Source of the DNA: Clostridiales bacterium
Lineage (GTDB): Bacteria; Bacillota; Clostridia; Lachnospirales; Lachnospiraceae
Length of the DNA: 64,000 nucleotides
Direction: 5' to 3'
Assembly (NCBI GenBank): GCA_015655075.1
Contig: JAATFT010000035.1
Coordinates: 1-64,000, forward strand
The notes under the pieces are model-generated. The model was given only the letters and a program-made list of their open reading frames with translations. It was not told the origin of the DNA and made no database searches. A program made the position numbers and the translations under genes. Of this stretch, positions 60,514 through 64,000 are shown piece after piece; position 1 is the first letter of the stretch, and each line of letters opens with the position of its first letter.

Positions 60514-60708
60514 GATTATTATCCAACTTAAAGAGAATTAAACCCACATATATAAATACATCACTATATGAGAGGGGGTCAGGACATGGCCCCCTCAACA
60601 CTCAAAAAACAAGTTTTTACCACTCCACATCTCCACATCGAAATTTACGTTAAAAGAAGGTGGCATGCTTTTAGCCACTTTCTTACAGTATTAAATTGTA
60701 TTTATAAG

Positions 60709-61206
60709 CTACTCTTTTGCCGAAATATAACTACCACCAATATATTCTCCCGTTTCTGCGTCATAGAGTCCGGTGGCCAGACAATTTTCAATAAGTCCAG
60801 CTTTTACATGCTCAAACCCATCAGGATAATATATCTGAATCACATAAATAATACGATCTTTAGAAATTTCGGTTAATGGATCTTCATCATTGAGCTTGAG
60901 ATACTCCTCGTAAGTCATATATTCAGACAACTTAACTTCGGCATTATTCTTTGCCACAAACTCCTTATCGAGAATATTTTCTTCTCTAGCCTTATACTGT
61001 GTTTGATTAAGTTTGTCCGAATTCCCTTTCAATACAGGTTTAGGATTTTTATTAAGCGGTTTACTATCTGCCTTTAAAGTTATTTCTTCTCCTTGTTCTT
61101 CATTTGGTACTAAATCAGATGCATTGGCCTGATTAGCATATACAAAATAAATACTTAAAGAGCAAAGAACCATCACGCATAGAAGCACGTACATAATTTT
61201 TTTCAT
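60709..61206 (-). CDS. Putative exported protein with signal peptide
   Basis: MKKIMYVLLCVMVLCSLSIYFVYANQA; RBS gaaggaggtgag. Confidence 0.65.
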   Translation of the reverse strand: MKKIMYVLLCVMVLCSLSIYFVYANQANASDLVPNEEQGEEITLKADSKPLNKNPKPVLKGNSDKLNQTQYKAREENILDKEFVAKNNAEVKLSEYMTYEEYLKLNDEDPLTEISKDRIIYVIQIYYPDGFEHVKAGLIENCLATGLYDAETGEYIGGSYISAKE

Positions 61207-61228
61207 CTTTCTCACCTCCTTCTAGAGT

Positions 61229-61447
61229 TCAATCTTTTGACGTAAAAATGGAAGTATATCGCGAATCCCATGAAAGGTTGATTGACGATAAATTTGAACT
61301 GAGGCTACCGCTAGTCCAATCGTTCCATGAAGTACCATTATATGGCTGGAAAGCTTTTTCATTCCACTCATTAGACGTAGAACCCGTATAATTTGTTTCA
61401 ATCAATAAACAATTTTTTTTGTTAAGCAATAAAGCATTCATCTTCAT
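61229..61447 (-). CDS. Small Ser/Thr/Asn/Trp-rich peptide (72 aa)
   Basis: ORF with RBS GGGAGG; MKMNALLLNKKNCLLIETNYTGSTSNEWNEKAFQPYNGTSWNDWTSGSLSSNLSSINLSWDSRYTSIFTSKD. Confidence 0.5.
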   Translation of the reverse strand: MKMNALLLNKKNCLLIETNYTGSTSNEWNEKAFQPYNGTSWNDWTSGSLSSNLSSINLSWDSRYTSIFTSKD

Positions 61448-61575
61448 TAACCTCCCTCGCATAAAATTGACCTTCTTTTTTCAAGTAAGATACTGCATTA
61501 GGAAGGTCTATTTCCAAGCATACTCACTTACCCCTTTCTCGGTATATTATGCCATTATAGTAAGTTTTATATGGT

Positions 61576-61619
61576 TTACATCATGTAGTTGATTCAATAT
61601 GAGCTTACATCGCGTAGTA
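61576..61619. promoter_or_regulatory. Tandem TTACATCRYGTAGT repeats upstream of the small-peptide gene
   Basis: TTACATCATGTAGTT 61576-61590 and TTACATCGCGTAGTA 61605-61619, 29-bp period. Confidence 0.4.
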
Positions 61620-62120
61620 CAATATGTCAATATATTTTGGCGTTTTTTGCTTTATATAGAAAAAGTTAAAAAATAAATATAATGGAACGGAAAACGTAAA
61701 TAGAAATAATCTCACCAACATTATTCGACTTATGATCCGGCAACAGGACACAGCAGACGGATTCTTTATTTCAGATAAAAAGGCCGATACTGAAGTTGTA
61801 CTTCATAGCGGCATGTATATTTTTGAAACAGAGATATTGCAGGCTGCCATCTTCTATAATAAAACGGATTAAAAAGGTCTAAGTTATTATTAACAATTAT
61901 CATTTATAGAAAAGCAGCTTGCCTTATATATCAATCGCTTAATAGAATAAAACGAATAAAATATTAAACTATATATAAAATTCATGGAAGAATATCTTTA
62001 AATTGTTAATTTAACAAAATTCAACAATAAAAATGTGAATACAGATCAAAAATAATTACAATATGCATAATTAATTTAAATTAGATTCAAATAAAATAAA
62101 TCATATCATATAACAAGCGG

Positions 62121-62149
62121 TTGACATATACATAATTAAATGATAGTAT
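62121..62149 (+). promoter_or_regulatory. Candidate promoter TTGACA-N17-TAGTAT
   Basis: TTGACA 62121-62126; TAGTAT 62144-62149. Confidence 0.4.
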
Positions 62150-62225
62150 AAAGGACAATAATTCTAAATTAAAAAATACATAAATAGGCAGTTATATCAA
62201 TCTGGTATTTTTAGGAGGCTGTTTT

Positions 62226-62460
62226 ATGATAAGGAAAGAATTCGAAAGAGTGCCACCTGAATCGGTAGGTATTTCGAGCAAGCAAACTTGAAAGTAGCCA
62301 TACCGAAATGCATGGCATTATTATTATGAGGTACGGAAAAATATGTACAGAAGGCTGGTGGAACCCTTATGCGCCGGGTCTTATATGGTCAAGGCAAATG
62401 CTCCAGCGAGGGCTTCGGCCAAATCAATGGCTTAAAATATATAGCAAAAACAGATGTTCT
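62226..62460 (+). pseudogene. Serine hydrolase / class C beta-lactamase-like gene, decayed N-terminal fragment
   Basis: MIRKEFERVPPESVGISSKQ then, in another frame, ESSHTEMHGIIIMRYGKICTEGWWNPYAPGL. Confidence 0.65.
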
Positions 62461-62473
62461 AAATTTAGGAGGA

Positions 62474-64000
62474 ATGAAAATGAGATTAAAAGGATTTGTG
62501 GCAGTTTTAGTAACAGGTTTACTAATGGCTTCTTTAACAGCTTGTGGTGGTGGAGGAAAAAGTTCTTCATCAGATACAAAGTCAACAGGGGATGGTAATA
62601 CACAAGCAGCATCAAATGCAGACAGCGGGGATTACGATTTCTACATATTCAATGCAAAAGGGGAATCTGCAGATGCTCTTCAGAAAGCAGTTGATTCATA
62701 TTCTGCATCTACAGGAAAAAAGGTTAAGGTATTTTCATTAGGATCAGGAACAGACAGTACGGAAATGTTAAGAGCAGAAATGAACTCAGATCATATGCCT
62801 ACCATTTTTACTGTACAAAACGCGCAGAATTTAGTTGAGTGGGTAGAGGGGGGATTCGCTATGGATCTTTCCCAGGCGACAGACGAGAACTTTAAAAAAA
62901 TGGCAAATGAAGTCCCCCAGAACTTCTATTTAACAAGAGACGGTTCTGTAAATTATGGTATTCCGTACAACATCGAAGGCTACGGTTATATCGCAGATAA
63001 AAAAATGCTGGCAGCCTTATTTGGAGAAGATAAAGTGGAAGATTTTATTGCTGCCTATAAGATTGCACCTTATGCTGAATTTGAAGCTATGGTTACAGCG
63101 ATTGATGACTACATAAAAAACGGTACTGCAGCTGATGTTACATTAAGTGGAAAGACATTTTCTTTACTTGCAGACAAAACGGAAGAAGCAGCTAAGCTAA
63201 AAGGTGTATTCTCCGTGGCCGGTTCTGAAAAGTGGACTTATGGCGATCACCTCATAAATATAGCAATTGATGCGGTATTTAAAGATTCCCTTGCAACTGC
63301 AAATGCAACAAAGGAACAGATTGAAGCAGGCAGAGGTGCATGGGAAGCTTATGCAAAATTACTGGATTTTAAAACATCCCATGCAACCACGCCAAGAGGA
63401 CCTGAATTAATCAATGCATCCACAAACGGATATGATGCGGCTGTTGCAGCATTTGCAAACGGTGAAGCAGTCTTTATTAAACAGGGTAACTGGTGTTACA
63501 CCAATATTACCAAAGCAAATCCGGAGATTGGCAGTACTTTAACGTTTTTACCGATTAAGCTGGATGTAACACAGGAGGATATTAAAGCAGAAGGTCTGAC
63601 AGTAGACCACTTAAACAGCTCTATCCCGGTATTTGTACCGATGTACTACTGTATTAATACAAAGGCAGCTGATGAAGAAAAAGCAGCGGCAGAAGCATTC
63701 CTTGCATGGCTGAATACTACAGAAGAAGGACTTAAGTTTGTTGTTGAGGATATGGCATTTATTCCATACAATGCTGATCCGGATGTAACAAGTGCAGGAT
63801 ATAGCCTTGGTGATGACATTCTTTCTTATGTTAAAGAAGGACAGACAATTACAGACGCATATGCAGGTCTTCCGTCCGGATGGGCTACTAACGTATTTGG
63901 CCTCCAGATGCTTGAAAACTATTTAAATACTGCCGAATGGCCGGATTCTGCATACTCTGATATTGCTGATTTCATTATCAATAGCTGGGCAGAAGCAGCA
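62474..64000 (+). CDS. ABC transporter substrate-binding lipoprotein, runs off window end (partial)
   Basis: MKMRLKGFVAVLVTGLLMASLTACGGGG lipobox; open frame for 509 codons to the window end; RBS aggagg. Absent from the ORF track because it has no stop in the window. Confidence 0.9.
   Translation, partial: MKMRLKGFVAVLVTGLLMASLTACGGGGKSSSSDTKSTGDGNTQAASNADSGDYDFYIFNAKGESADALQKAVDSYSASTGKKVKVFSLGSGTDSTEMLRAEMNSDHMPTIFTVQNAQNLVEWVEGGFAMDLSQATDENFKKMANEVPQNFYLTRDGSVNYGIPYNIEGYGYIADKKMLAALFGEDKVEDFIAAYKIAPYAEFEAMVTAIDDYIKNGTAADVTLSGKTFSLLADKTEEAAKLKGVFSVAGSEKWTYGDHLINIAIDAVFKDSLATANATKEQIEAGRGAWEAYAKLLDFKTSHATTPRGPELINASTNGYDAAVAAFANGEAVFIKQGNWCYTNITKANPEIGSTLTFLPIKLDVTQEDIKAEGLTVDHLNSSIPVFVPMYYCINTKAADEEKAAAEAFLAWLNTTEEGLKFVVEDMAFIPYNADPDVTSAGYSLGDDILSYVKEGQTITDAYAGLPSGWATNVFGLQMLENYLNTAEWPDSAYSDIADFIINSWAEAA

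Noticed and set aside
61469-61508. GACCTTC...GAAGGTC inverted repeat upstream of the small peptide
   Set aside because: 7-bp arms separated by 26 bp; too weak to distinguish from chance.
61725-61872. Open fragment reading LTNIIRLMIRQQDTADGFFISDKKADTEVVLHSGMYIFETEILQAAIFYNKTD
   Set aside because: No start or family match recognised; possible gene remnant but too weak to call.

Overview
The window looks like a chromosomal segment of a low-GC, Lachnospiraceae/Clostridium-type Firmicute (inferred from codon use and gene content) and is dominated by carbohydrate-acquisition loci. In order: ABC permease/ATPase pair; Tex; beta-glucoside GH1 plus PTS; CpsB-like PHP phosphatase; a ~19-kb locus holding GH32, GH172/DUF2961, class II aldolase, PfkB kinase, a large (alpha/alpha)6-type glycosidase, a divergent GH32, an eliminase-type glycyl radical enzyme (GRE) with its activase, an alcohol dehydrogenase, an ABC sugar importer and two LacI regulators; an LplABC-like importer with a membrane AraC regulator; a DUF2975/HTH/lipoprotein cassette; a tetrose/tetronate module (RpiB, TIM paralogue, decayed transaldolase and transketolase, two DeoR, PdxA2-like, DUF1537 kinase, KdgT-like permease) with two IS remnants; a YesM/YesN two-component system with ABC importer and GH31; and a small-peptide/exported-protein region with decayed ABC-2 permeases. 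The most unusual content is (1) the GRE-containing fructan/anhydro-sugar locus, (2) the partly decayed tetrose-phosphate module, whose divergent promoter is split by an IS remnant with an exact 5-bp target duplication, and (3) many short palindromic or MITE-like elements flanked by TA or CTAG, one of which overlaps the aldolase stop codon. Several loci show regulator fragments fused at sharp breakpoints. No rRNA, tRNA or CRISPR was recognised. All calls come from reading the sequence; no searches were run.
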